A stretch of DNA of 21,530 nt, from positions 1-21,530 of the forward strand of contig CAZQXD010000070.1 in NCBI GenBank assembly GCA_964597315.1. Reading direction: 5' to 3'. The translations under genes and the position numbers were made by a program. Below, one piece after another: positions 8,084 through 15,580 of this stretch. The stretch comes from CAZQXD01 sp964597315 (GTDB lineage: Bacteria; Pseudomonadota; Gammaproteobacteria; Competibacterales; Competibacteraceae). Under the pieces are notes generated by a model, which searched no databases, was not told the origin of the DNA, and was given only the letters and a program-made list of their open reading frames with translations. Each line of letters opens with the position of its first letter. The first letter of the stretch is position 1.

Positions 8084-8105
8084 GGCCCCTTCAGGGGCCT
8101 TTGTG
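8084..8105 (+). terminator. GC-rich hairpin with short T run in the rpsP leader (terminator or attenuator)
   Basis: GGCCCC at 8084-8089 pairs with GGGGCC at 8094-8099 around a TTCA tetraloop, followed by TTTGTGT. It could end ffh transcripts. However, it lies downstream of the predicted rpsP promoter, so it would also form in the rpsP leader RNA about 12 bases after the start site. The T run is short and interrupted, so any termination is likely partial. Confidence 0.5.
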
Positions 8106-8134
8106 TCTGAACAGAACCCAGGACACCTTAGTCG

Positions 8135-8392
8135 ATGGTAACCATACGCCTGTCTCGTGGCGGCGCCAAGAAGCGCCCCTTTTATCATGTGGTCGTGACC
8201 GACAGCCGCAATACTCGTGACGGCCGCTACATTGAGCGTGTCGGCTACTTCAACCCCATCGCCAGCGGCGGCGAGTCCCGCTTGGTGCTCAATCAGGAGC
8301 GTTTGGAGCATTGGATATCCCAGGGCGCCCAGACTTCTGTTCGGGTCTCCAGCTTGATCAAGCAGTTCAGAAAGACTCAGGCCGCCGCCTGA
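8135..8392 (+). CDS. rpsP: 30S ribosomal protein S16
   Basis: 85 aa, the normal size. The N-terminus MVTIRLSRGGAKKRPFYHVV and the segment DSRNTRDGRYIERVGYFNP are signatures of S16, a 30S assembly protein bound to 16S rRNA. AGGA at 8120-8123 is the ribosome site, 11 bases before the ATG. It is the first gene of rpsP-rimM-trmD-rplS, an order kept in E. coli and many other bacteria. The 17-base gap to rimM suggests co-transcription. Confidence 0.98.
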   Translation: MVTIRLSRGGAKKRPFYHVVVTDSRNTRDGRYIERVGYFNPIASGGESRLVLNQERLEHWISQGAQTSVRVSSLIKQFRKTQAAA

Positions 8393-8409
8393 ATTCGGAG
8401 CGCCAGGGC

Positions 8410-8916
8410 ATGGCCGTCGGCGACTGGGTGGTACTCGGCCGAGTGACCGGACTGTATGGGGTACACGGCTGGCTGAAGATATTTTCCCATACCCAGCCCC
8501 GGGATGGGATTCTTGACTACCGACCCCTGTACTTTAGCATCCGTGACGAGTGGCGCCAGCTAGAGCTTGAGGACGGTCGCGCCCATGGTAAAGGTGTGGT
8601 GTTCAAAGTCGCCGGCTACGACGGTCGGGATGGGGCGCTGGCCCTGTTGGGCAGCGACATCGCCATACGCCGGGAACAGCTACCCAAGCCGGTCCCAGGG
8701 GAGTACTACTGGTCCGATCTGCAAGGGTTGCGGGTGCTGACCGTGGACGGCGCCGATCTCGGTGTGGTGGATCATCTGCTGGAAACCGGCGCCAATGATG
8801 TGCTGGTCGTGGAGGGGGATCGCCAGCGCCTGTTGCCGTTTCTGCAAGGGGATGTGATCAAGTCCATCGACCTGGTGGCTGGGACGATGCGGGTGGACTG
8901 GGACCCGGAGTTCTGA
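8410..8916 (+). CDS. rimM: Ribosome maturation factor RimM
   Basis: 168 aa. RimM binds S19 and helps 16S rRNA processing and maturation of the 30S head. The N-terminal RimM domain begins WVVLGRVTGLYGVHGWLKI, and a C-terminal PRC-barrel domain has YYWSDLQGLRV, ETGANDVLVV and LLPFLQGDVIKSID. The start was set at ATG 8410, which has GGAG at 8397-8400 with a 9-base gap and gives the family N-terminus. The frame stays open upstream through the end of rpsP, but that extension lies inside rpsP and is not conserved sequence. The next gene begins 7 bases after the stop. Confidence 0.95.
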   Translation: MAVGDWVVLGRVTGLYGVHGWLKIFSHTQPRDGILDYRPLYFSIRDEWRQLELEDGRAHGKGVVFKVAGYDGRDGALALLGSDIAIRREQLPKPVPGEYYWSDLQGLRVLTVDGADLGVVDHLLETGANDVLVVEGDRQRLLPFLQGDVIKSIDLVAGTMRVDWDPEF

Positions 8917-8923
8917 GGCGCTG

Positions 8924-9718
8924 GTGCGCATCGACGTCGTAACGCTGTTTCCAGAAATGCTGACCTCCCTGACCGCCGGTGGGGTGACCGGTCGGGCTTT
9001 GGATCGGGGTTTGTTGGCGCTGCATACCTGGAACCCCCGGGACTACACCCATGACCGGCACCGCACCGTGGACGACCGGCCCTATGGGGGTGGGCCGGGA
9101 ATGCTGATGAAGGTCCAGCCCCTTCGTGATGCTCTGGGTGCTGCTCGGGAGGCGGATGCCATCCCGGGTCGGGTGCTGTATATGAGTCCCCAGGGCCGGT
9201 TATTGGATCAGGCGGCGGTGGGAGAACTGGCCGGCTGGCCACGGCTGATACTGCTGGCCGGTCGCTACGAGGGTATCGACGAGCGGTTGATCGAAGCCGA
9301 AGTGGACGAGGAGTGGTCCATCGGCGATTACGTGCTGAGTGGCGGCGAGTTGGCGGCCATGGTGCTGATTGACGCCATCGCTCGGTTATTGCCGGGAACC
9401 CTGAACGCCGTCGAGTCGGCCGAACAGGATTCGTTTATGAACGGGCTACTGGACTGCCCCCATTACACTAGGCCCGAGGAAATCGACGGTCGGCGGGTGC
9501 CGCCGGTGCTGCTAAGCGGCGACCATGGGGCTATCGCGCGCTGGCGCGAGCGGCAGGCCCTGGGGCGTACTTGGCTGCGCCGTCCCGATGTGTTGGCCCG
9601 GGCGCGGCTGAATACACGACAACAGGCTTTGCTGGATGACTTCATCCGCGATTATCAAGAGCAAACCCAGGGTTCCGCAGGGCGGGGCCTGGCAGACGAA
9701 CAGGGGAACACGTCATGA
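8924..9718 (+). CDS. trmD: tRNA (guanine-37-N1)-methyltransferase TrmD
   Basis: 264 aa SPOUT-family enzyme that methylates G37 of tRNAs reading codons that start with C or G, using S-adenosylmethionine, and so prevents +1 frameshifting. Visible motifs are DRPYGGGPGML, the knot segment LAGRYEGIDER (GRYEGID at about 113-119), SIGDYVLSGGELAAM, and PHYTRPEEIDGRRVP. The start is GTG at 8924 with GAGG at 8915-8918. The protein begins VRIDVVTLFPEM, typical of the family. Its TGA stop overlaps the ATG of rplS (ATGA), a sign of coupled translation. Confidence 0.97.
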   Translation: MRIDVVTLFPEMLTSLTAGGVTGRALDRGLLALHTWNPRDYTHDRHRTVDDRPYGGGPGMLMKVQPLRDALGAAREADAIPGRVLYMSPQGRLLDQAAVGELAGWPRLILLAGRYEGIDERLIEAEVDEEWSIGDYVLSGGELAAMVLIDAIARLLPGTLNAVESAEQDSFMNGLLDCPHYTRPEEIDGRRVPPVLLSGDHGAIARWRERQALGRTWLRRPDVLARARLNTRQQALLDDFIRDYQEQTQGSAGRGLADEQGNTS

Positions 9719-10059
9719 GTAATATCATTCAACAACTTGAACAGGAACAAATGACCCGGGAGATCCCGCCCTTTTCGCCGGGGGACACAGTGGTGGTGCA
9801 GGTGAAAGTGAAGGAAGGCGCCCGGGAACGTCTCCAGGCTTTCGAAGGCGTGGTGATCGCCAAGCGCAACCGGGGCCTGAATTCCTCCTTTACGGTGCGT
9901 AAGATGTCCCACGGCGAAGGGGTAGAGCGGGTTTTCCAAACCTATAGCCCCAGCATTGCCGAAATCCGTCTGAAGCGCCGTGGCGATGTGCGTCGGGCTA
10001 AGCTCTATTATCTACGTGGGCTGGAGGGCAAGGCCGCCCGGATCAAGGAAAAACTTTAA
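9715..10059 (+). CDS. rplS: 50S ribosomal protein L19
   Basis: 114 aa, normal length. The sequence shows IPPFSPGDTVVVQVKV, ERLQAFEGVVIAKRNRG and SFTVRKMSHGEGVER, all standard L19 segments. L19 sits at the 30S-50S interface. The start overlaps the trmD stop by 4 bases, so translation is probably coupled. It is the last gene of the operon and is followed by a strong intrinsic terminator. Confidence 0.98.
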   Translation: MSNIIQQLEQEQMTREIPPFSPGDTVVVQVKVKEGARERLQAFEGVVIAKRNRGLNSSFTVRKMSHGEGVERVFQTYSPSIAEIRLKRRGDVRRAKLYYLRGLEGKAARIKEKL

Positions 10060-10086
10060 CCGCCGTCCCGGCTTTGCGGTTATTAG

Positions 10087-10127
10087 ACGGGCGGTTCCCG
10101 CGCTGGGGCCGCCCGTTTTATTTTTTT
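10087..10127 (+). terminator. Intrinsic terminator after rplS
   Basis: ACGGGCGG at 10087-10094 pairs perfectly with CCGCCCGT at 10109-10116. The loop has further CCC/GGG pairing, and the stem is followed directly by a T-rich run to 10127. This is the clearest rho-independent terminator in the window. Its tail ends at the ribosome site AGAGGA of the next gene, so cysQ has almost no room for a promoter after it. Confidence 0.9.
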
Positions 10128-10140
10128 AGAGGAACAGAAG

Positions 10141-10953
10141 ATGACGATGGACCCCCTAGACTTGCTGGAACCGGTCAAGTCCCTGGCCATGGCGGCGGGC
10201 GCCGAGATCATGGCCATTTACGCCACGGCGTTCTCCGTCCAAAAAAAAGACGATGCCAGCCCCCTGACCGCCGCTGATCTGGCGTCCCATCGGACCCTCG
10301 TGGCCGGACTTGAAAATCTCACCCCTTCTATTCCGGTGTTGTCCGAGGAATCCGCACATATCGCCTACGCCGAGCGCGGTCGCTGGCGCCGGTTCTGGCT
10401 GCTGGACCCCTTGGACGGCACCAAGGAGTTTATCAAGCGCAACGGCGAGTTCACGGTGAATATCGCCCTGATTGATGGCCATCAGCCGGTGCTGGGCGTG
10501 GTGTCGGCTCCGGCCATGAATCTCTGTTATTACGGGGCCGTGGGCCGAGGCGCCTGGCGTCAGCAAGGCGCCGAGCCCCCCCAGTCCATCGCCGTGGCCG
10601 CGCCGACCCCGGATCGACCGGCGCGGGTGGTGGGCAGCCGTTCCCACGCCGGCGATTCCCTGCAAGCCTTTTTGGACAGAGTGGGTAGCCATGAACTGCT
10701 GCCCATGGGAAGTTCCCTAAAATTTTGCCTGGTGGCCGAGGGCAAGGCCGACATCTACCCGCGCCTGGGACCTACCTCCGAGTGGGATACCGCTGCGGCC
10801 CAGTGCGTCGTGGAGCAAGCCGGTGGCCAGGTCGTCACCACGGATGGACGGCGGCTGGCCTACAACACCAAAGACTCCTTGCTCAACCCGCACTTTCTGG
10901 TGCTGGGCGGCGGCGGGCGGGATTGGTTGGCCTGTTTGCCCGATAACGGCTAA
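10141..10953 (+). CDS. cysQ: 3'(2'),5'-bisphosphate nucleotidase CysQ
   Basis: 270 aa, inositol-monophosphatase superfamily. CysQ hydrolyses 3'-phosphoadenosine 5'-phosphate to AMP and phosphate, clearing a by-product of sulfate assimilation. The metal-binding residues are visible: E69-E70 in LSEES, D89-P-L-D92-G-T, and W-D216-T-A-A near the C-terminus. The DPLDGTKEFIKRNGEFTVNI segment is characteristic of CysQ. The start at 10141 has AGAGGA at 10128-10133 with a 7-base gap; an ATG two codons later is also possible. It begins just after the rplS terminator, so expression may rely on read-through or on a promoter overlapping the terminator. It is followed by htpG, which has its own promoter. 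Confidence 0.94.
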   Translation: MTMDPLDLLEPVKSLAMAAGAEIMAIYATAFSVQKKDDASPLTAADLASHRTLVAGLENLTPSIPVLSEESAHIAYAERGRWRRFWLLDPLDGTKEFIKRNGEFTVNIALIDGHQPVLGVVSAPAMNLCYYGAVGRGAWRQQGAEPPQSIAVAAPTPDRPARVVGSRSHAGDSLQAFLDRVGSHELLPMGSSLKFCLVAEGKADIYPRLGPTSEWDTAAAQCVVEQAGGQVVTTDGRRLAYNTKDSLLNPHFLVLGGGGRDWLACLPDNG

Positions 10954-10968
10954 AACCGCGCCTCCGGG

Positions 10969-10996
10969 CTTGAAATTTCCATCGCCGCCCCTATCT
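10969..10996 (+). promoter_or_regulatory. Heat-shock (sigma32/RpoH) promoter of htpG
   Basis: CTTGAAA at 10969-10975, a 12-base spacer, then CCCCTATCT at 10988-10996. The sigma32 consensus is CTTGAAA, 11-16 bases, CCCCATnT, so the -35 is exact and the -10 is close. It lies 37 bases before the htpG start, right where a promoter is expected, and htpG is a known sigma32 target in gammaproteobacteria. Confidence 0.85.
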
Positions 10997-11032
10997 GCAA
11001 TCCAGAGTTCATACAGAGGAGCACCGAGTACG

Positions 11033-12934
11033 ATGACCGTTGAAGCGCACCAGGAAAAGCTGGAATTTCAGGCCGAAGTCCAGCAACTGCTGCAACTGAT
11101 GATCCATTCGCTGTACTCCAACAAAGAGATCTTCCTGCGCGAACTGATTTCCAACGCCTCGGACGCCTGCGATAAGCTGCGCTTCGAGGCCCTGACCGAT
11201 GACGCCCTCTACGAGCAGGACCCGGAACTCAAGATTCGTGTCGAGTTCGACAAGGAGGCCAGGACCATTACCGTGTCCGACAACGGCATCGGCATGGACC
11301 GCCAGGAGGTGGTGGACAATATCGGCACCATCGCTCGATCCGGCACCCGGCGGTTTTTTCAGTCCTTGACCGGGGACCAGGCCAAGGACGCCCATCTGAT
11401 CGGCCAGTTCGGGGTCGGTTTCTATTCCAGTTTCATCATCGCCGACAAGGTAACTCTGCTGACCCGCCGCGCCGGGCAGGGATCGGAGCATGGCGTGCGC
11501 TGGGAGTCCCAGGGCGAGGGGAGTTACACGCTGGAAACCGTGGAACGGCCCGAGCGGGGCGTCACCGTGATCTTGCATTTGCGGGAAGGTGAGGACGAAC
11601 TGCTCAATGAATGGCGACTGCGTTCCATCATCACCAAATACTCCGACCACATCACTTTGCCGGTGATCATGACGGTGGAGAAGCCCGGCGAGGAGGAAGG
11701 CCAGCCCCCTACCGTGGCCGAGGAAGTCGTCAACCGGGCTTCAGCTTTGTGGACCCGGCCCAAGTCCGATATCAAGGACGAGGAATACCGGGAATTTTAC
11801 AAGCATGTGGCCCATGACTTCGAGGACCCCCTGGCCTGGACCCACAACCGGGTGGAAGGCAAGCTGGAGTACACTTCGCTGCTGTTTATCCCCGGTCGGG
11901 CGCCTTTCGATCTCTGGGACCGGAACCAGGGCCATGGGGTCAAGCTCTACGTGCAACGGGTGTTCATCATGGAGGATGCCGAGCATCTGATGCCCCGCTA
12001 CCTGCGCTTCGTGCGCGGTGTGATCGACTCCAATGACCTGCCCCTGAACGTCTCCCGGGAAATTCTACAAGGCAGCAAGGTACTGGACAGCATCCGCGGC
12101 GGCTCGGTTAAGAAGGTGCTGGGGCTGCTGGAGTACATGGCCAAGGAGCAGCCGGAGGACTATGCCAAGTTCTGGAAGGAATTTGGTCAGGTACTCAAGG
12201 AAGGCCCGGGGGAAGACTTCGCCAACCGCGAGCAGATCGCTGGTCTGCTGCGCTTCGCCTCTACCCATGCCGACAGCCCGGAGCAGAACGTATCCTTGGC
12301 CGACTACCTGGGCCGGATGCGAGAGGGGCAGGACACGATCTACTATCTGGTGGCCGACGGCTTTGCCGCCGCCCAGCATAGTCCGCACCTGGAGATCTTC
12401 CGCAAGAAGGGCATCGAGGTGCTATTGCTTTCGGATCGGGTGGATGAGTGGCTGATGGCCCATCTCAGCGACTTTCAGGGTAAGGCCCTGCAATCGGTGG
12501 CCAAGGGCGCCCTGGATATGGACAAGATCGCCTCCGAAGAGGAAAAACAAGAACAACAAAAAACCGCCGACGAGTTCAAGGAGTTGCTGGCCCAGGTACA
12601 GAAAGCCTTGGACGATAAGGTCAAGGAGGTACGCCTGTCCACCCGACTCACCGATTCCCCGGCCTGCGTGGTGGTGGATGACAACGCCCTGAGTCCCCAT
12701 CTGGAGCGGCTGCTTAAAGAGGCCGGCCAGTCGGTGCCGGGCAGTAAGCCATATCTGGAGCTTAATCCCGGTCATCCCCTGGTGACCCGCCTTAAGGATA
12801 TGGAGCCTGGAGAGCGCCTTCAGGATTGGAGTCATTTGCTGTTCGAGCAGGCGGTGTTGGCCGAGGGGGGGCAGTTGCACGACCCGGCCAGCTTCGTGCG
12901 GCGTCTCAATGGCCTGTTGTTGACCCTGGCCTGA
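11033..12934 (+). CDS. htpG: Molecular chaperone HtpG (bacterial Hsp90)
   Basis: 633 aa, close to the usual 620-640. HtpG is a cytoplasmic ATP-dependent dimeric chaperone. The GHKL ATPase domain has E37 and N41 (LRELISNASDACDK), D83 in VSDNGIGM, GTIARSGT and GQFGVGFYS. The middle domain carries LLFIPGRAPFDLWD and LYVQRVFIMEDAE through SNDLPLNVSREILQ, which contains the catalytic-loop arginine. The C-terminal dimerisation domain completes it. The ATG at 11033 matches the family N-terminus (EKLEFQAEVQQLLQLMIHSL) and has AGAGGA upstream at 11015-11020. The frame is open 210 bases further, but that part overlaps cysQ in another frame and is not coding. The heat-shock promoter sits in the short gap after cysQ. 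Confidence 0.98.
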   Translation: MTVEAHQEKLEFQAEVQQLLQLMIHSLYSNKEIFLRELISNASDACDKLRFEALTDDALYEQDPELKIRVEFDKEARTITVSDNGIGMDRQEVVDNIGTIARSGTRRFFQSLTGDQAKDAHLIGQFGVGFYSSFIIADKVTLLTRRAGQGSEHGVRWESQGEGSYTLETVERPERGVTVILHLREGEDELLNEWRLRSIITKYSDHITLPVIMTVEKPGEEEGQPPTVAEEVVNRASALWTRPKSDIKDEEYREFYKHVAHDFEDPLAWTHNRVEGKLEYTSLLFIPGRAPFDLWDRNQGHGVKLYVQRVFIMEDAEHLMPRYLRFVRGVIDSNDLPLNVSREILQGSKVLDSIRGGSVKKVLGLLEYMAKEQPEDYAKFWKEFGQVLKEGPGEDFANREQIAGLLRFASTHADSPEQNVSLADYLGRMREGQDTIYYLVADGFAAAQHSPHLEIFRKKGIEVLLLSDRVDEWLMAHLSDFQGKALQSVAKGALDMDKIASEEEKQEQQKTADEFKELLAQVQKALDDKVKEVRLSTRLTDSPACVVVDDNALSPHLERLLKEAGQSVPGSKPYLELNPGHPLVTRLKDMEPGERLQDWSHLLFEQAVLAEGGQLHDPASFVRRLNGLLLTLA

Positions 12935-13011
12935 TCGGTGGTGGTGGCCGCCCGCCGGTGCTAAGCTTGCCGACGGGTGCGCCCTATCCCGAATCCTGCT
13001 GGTAAGCGTCC

Positions 13012-13455
13012 ATGTCCGACAACCCGTTCTGGCGTCGTAAATCCCTGGCTGCCATGAGCCTGGAAGAGTGGGAATCTCTATGTGATGGTTGTGGTCGCTG
13101 CTGTCTGCACAAGCTGGAAGACGCCGACAGTGGCGAGCTGTTTGATACCAACGTGGCCTGTCGGCTGCTGGACCATCAGAGCTGCCGTTGCCGCCGCTAC
13201 CAAGAACGACGGCAACAGGTGCCGGATTGCATTGCCCTAACTTCCGACAACGTCGCCGATTTCCAATGGTTGCCCCGGACCTGCGCCTATCGGCGGCTGG
13301 CCGAAGGTAAGGATTTGCCCGCCTGGCACCCGCTGGTGTCCGGGGACACCGAGTCGGTGCATCGGGCCGGGGTGTCGGTGCGGGGACGGGTGGTGTGCGA
13401 GCGCCGGGTTCGGGATCTGGAGTCTCATATCGTCCAGTGGCCGGAACCGGGCTGA
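13012..13455 (+). CDS. ycgN: YcgN-like cysteine-cluster protein (UPF0260 / YkgJ-type)
   Basis: 147 aa, similar in size to E. coli YcgN. The N-terminal part has CDGCGRCCLHKLED (C-x-x-C-x-x-C-C), followed by TNVACRLLDHQSCRCRRY and a further cysteine at QVPDC. This is the cysteine pattern of the YkgJ/UPF0260 family, which is thought to bind zinc or iron. Biochemical function is not known to me. The start at ATG 13012 has only a weak ribosome site. ycgN-type genes also lie near minC in E. coli, which agrees with the neighbourhood here. The next gene starts 19 bases downstream, so they are likely co-transcribed. Confidence 0.87.
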   Translation: MSDNPFWRRKSLAAMSLEEWESLCDGCGRCCLHKLEDADSGELFDTNVACRLLDHQSCRCRRYQERRQQVPDCIALTSDNVADFQWLPRTCAYRRLAEGKDLPAWHPLVSGDTESVHRAGVSVRGRVVCERRVRDLESHIVQWPEPG

Positions 13456-13474
13456 GCCTAAAGGATGCTGCCCC

Positions 13475-14284
13475 ATGTGCGAGCTACTGGGCATGAGCGC
13501 CAATGTTCCCACCGACATCTGTTTTAGCTTCACTGGACTGATGCAGCGAGGCGGCGGTACTGGGCCGCACCGAGACGGCTGGGGAATCGCCTTCTACGAA
13601 GGCAAGGGCTGTCGGGCCTTTCATGACCCCAGGCCCAGCACCCACTCTGAAATCGCCCGGCTAGTGAGCCACTACTCCATCAAAAGCCGCATCGTCATCA
13701 GCCATATCCGCCAGGCCAACCGCGGCCGGGTTTGTCTGGAAAACACTCACCCTTTCAGCCGGGAACTCTGGGGCCGCCACTGGGTGTTCGCCCACAATGG
13801 CGAGCTCAAGGGCGTCAAGCGGCTGCCATTAAGCTTTTATCGACCGGTGGGCAGCACGGACAGCGAATATGCTTTCTGCTGGATGCTGGACCGGATTCGG
13901 GAACGGTTCCCGACGCCTCCCCGCCACCCTCGGGCGCTCTGGCGCTTGGTGGGACAGTTGGCCACGGAGTTGGACCATCGGGGGATTTTCAACTTTCTGC
14001 TGAGCGATGCCCGACACTTGTATGCCTATTGCAGCACCCAATTGGCCTGGTTGACCCGGCGGGCGCCGTTTGGTAAAGCCCAGTTATCGGATTTGGACGT
14101 CACGGTGGATTTCAGCGCCGAAACCACCCCCGATGATATCGTTACCGTGATTGTGACCCGACCCTTGACCGCCAACGAGGACTGGAACCGCATGGCGCCG
14201 GGCAATCTCGAAGTATTTGCCGGCGGCCTGCCCATGATCGGGACGGCCTCGCGCAATCCCGCCAGGCGTGAAGGGGCGGGCTAA
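13475..14284 (+). CDS. Class II glutamine amidotransferase-like protein (YafJ family)
   Basis: 269 aa. It begins MCELLGMSANVPTD: after removal of the initiator Met, Cys2 is the N-terminal nucleophile of class II (Ntn-type) glutamine amidotransferases. Other family segments are HRDGWGIAFYEG, SHIRQANRGRVCLENTHPF and VFAHNGELKG. It therefore probably hydrolyses glutamine or a related gamma-glutamyl compound. No synthetase domain is attached, so the acceptor is unknown. AAGGA at 13461-13465 supports the start. It lies between ycgN and a FAD oxidoreductase gene in the same direction, which suggests a small operon of poorly characterised proteins. Confidence 0.88.
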   Translation: MCELLGMSANVPTDICFSFTGLMQRGGGTGPHRDGWGIAFYEGKGCRAFHDPRPSTHSEIARLVSHYSIKSRIVISHIRQANRGRVCLENTHPFSRELWGRHWVFAHNGELKGVKRLPLSFYRPVGSTDSEYAFCWMLDRIRERFPTPPRHPRALWRLVGQLATELDHRGIFNFLLSDARHLYAYCSTQLAWLTRRAPFGKAQLSDLDVTVDFSAETTPDDIVTVIVTRPLTANEDWNRMAPGNLEVFAGGLPMIGTASRNPARREGAG

Positions 14285-14327
14285 TGGGAGCGAGGCATGG
14301 CGAAGCAGCGAAACGGAGGACAACACC

Positions 14328-15353
14328 ATGGCGGTAGCCGTGATCGGCGCCGGAATAGCGGGAGTGGCCTGTGCCCTGGAATTGGGAGCCGCTGGAGTGG
14401 AGGCGCGGCTGTTCGACAAGGGCCGTGGTCTGGGGGGGCGCCTGTCCACCCGGCGCGCCGAACCCTGGCATTTCGACCATGGCGCCCAGTATTTCACCGT
14501 TCGGGACCCGGTGTTCACCACCCGGGTGGCCCAGTGGCTGGAGGACGGCGTGGTGCGGCCCTGGGCGGGGCGGCTGGTGGTGCTACGGTCCGGCACCGTG
14601 GAATTGATCAAAGACCGGGAGACTCGCTATGTGGGCGTGCCCGGCATGAACGCTATGGTCCGCCACGCCGCCCGGGATTTGGACCTGCGGGTCAGTGTCC
14701 AGGTCGCCCCCCCGGAGTGGGGCGCCGGGGCTTGGCATTTACGCACCGTCGGCGGCGCTTCCCTGGGACTGTTCCAGCAAGTGGTGGTAGCCGTGCCAGC
14801 GCCCCAGGCCGCGCCGTTGCTGGCCGCTTCCCCGATGTTGGCGGCGCGGGTCGCGGTCGTGCCCATGGCCTGCTGCTGGAGCGTGATGCTGGGATTTGCA
14901 AAACCCCTGGCAGTCTTGCCTTTCGACGGCGGGTTTGTTCATGACTCGCCCCTGGCCTGGGTGGCCCGGAATAACAGCAAGCCCGGTCGACCGGAGGCTG
15001 AAGCCTGGGTATTGCAGGCATCTCGGCGCTGGTCGGAGCGGCATCTAGACTCCCCGGGGGAGGGCGTCGCCGCCGAGTTGCTGACGGCCTTCCAAGAGGC
15101 CAGCGGTCATCGGCTGCCCAAACCGGTCAGCCGCGCCACCCATCGTTGGCGGTATGCCGCCGCCGCCCAGCCGTTGGGAGAGGCTGCTCTTTACGACCCC
15201 GAGTTAGGCATCGGTGTCTGTGGGGATTGGTGTTTGGGGGAGCGCATTGAGGATGCCTGGCGCAGTGGTCGGGCCTTGGCCGCCAAACTGCTGGAAGGGC
15301 GAAGGGGCGGGCCAGATCGGACGGATGATCAAATACATCGCCTATCAACCTAG
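14328..15353 (+). CDS. FAD-dependent oxidoreductase, renalase/amine-oxidase-like
   Basis: 341 aa. The N-terminus has the dinucleotide-binding motif AVIGAGIAG (G7-x-G9-x-x-G12), then KGRGLGGRLSTRR, the FAD-contacting segment of amine-oxidase-fold and renalase-like proteins, and FDHGAQYFT. The C-terminal GVCGDWCLGERIEDAWRSGR segment is the second FAD contact of this fold. It probably oxidises a reduced nicotinamide or small-molecule substrate, but none can be named. The ATG at 14328 has GGAGGA at 14315-14320 with a 7-base gap. An in-frame upstream GTG at 14268 overlaps the previous gene and is not needed. No terminator directly follows; a possible weak one lies about 180 bases on. Confidence 0.86.
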   Translation: MAVAVIGAGIAGVACALELGAAGVEARLFDKGRGLGGRLSTRRAEPWHFDHGAQYFTVRDPVFTTRVAQWLEDGVVRPWAGRLVVLRSGTVELIKDRETRYVGVPGMNAMVRHAARDLDLRVSVQVAPPEWGAGAWHLRTVGGASLGLFQQVVVAVPAPQAAPLLAASPMLAARVAVVPMACCWSVMLGFAKPLAVLPFDGGFVHDSPLAWVARNNSKPGRPEAEAWVLQASRRWSERHLDSPGEGVAAELLTAFQEASGHRLPKPVSRATHRWRYAAAAQPLGEAALYDPELGIGVCGDWCLGERIEDAWRSGRALAAKLLEGRRGGPDRTDDQIHRLST

Positions 15354-15382
15354 ACCCAAACCCTTTTGAGCGCGGACGGCTG

Positions 15383-15451
15383 GGCGGTGGGCAATACCAA
15401 TGTAGACCGCCGCGACCGGGGCAGGTTGTTCCCGAGATTATTGAAACCTGC
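15383..15451 (+). repeat. Two perfect inverted repeats in the gap before minC
   Basis: GGCGGT at 15383-15388 matches ACCGCC at 15406-15411, and GCAGGTT at 15421-15427 matches AACCTGC at 15445-15451. Both are perfect, with 17-base loops. They lie in the unassigned stretch after the oxidoreductase gene. In RNA they could form two consecutive hairpins. Neither has a T tract, so they are not terminators. Confidence 0.45.
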
Positions 15452-15522
15452 TGCGGCCATGGACAGTGTACTTGCTGTAATCCCACGGTCGGGTTAGGCT
15501 TTGCCGGCCCTATCGGAAATCA

Positions 15523-15568
15523 ACCGGCACAACGGGCCGGTCAGGCAAACGGTCGTGGCTGGTTTTTT
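15523..15568 (+). terminator. Possible weak terminator between the oxidoreductase gene and minC
   Basis: CCGGTCA at 15537-15543 can pair with TGGCTGG at 15556-15562 if G-U pairs are allowed, directly followed by six T at 15563-15568. A competing perfect repeat, ACCGGC at 15523-15528 with GCCGGT at 15536-15541, overlaps its left arm. The T run supports a terminator for the upstream genes. The wobble pairs make it weak, and the two alternative folds could be mutually exclusive. Confidence 0.35.
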
Positions 15569-15580
15569 CTGGGTTACGGT

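Noticed and set aside
10823..11032. Possible 70-residue N-terminal extension of HtpG
   Set aside because: It overlaps cysQ in another frame, covers the heat-shock promoter, and the family N-terminus begins at 11033 with its own ribosome site.
11009..11650. 213-codon minus-strand open frame inside htpG
   Set aside because: Shadow of the conserved Hsp90 ATPase domain; no ribosome site or family similarity.
12951..12977. Imperfect hairpin after htpG (CCCGCCGG with CCGACGGG)
   Set aside because: One mismatch in the stem and no T run; too weak to call a terminator.
15127..15486. 119-codon minus-strand open frame reaching into the gap before minC
   Set aside because: More than half is antisense to the oxidoreductase gene; no ribosome site and low-complexity Pro/Arg-rich translation.
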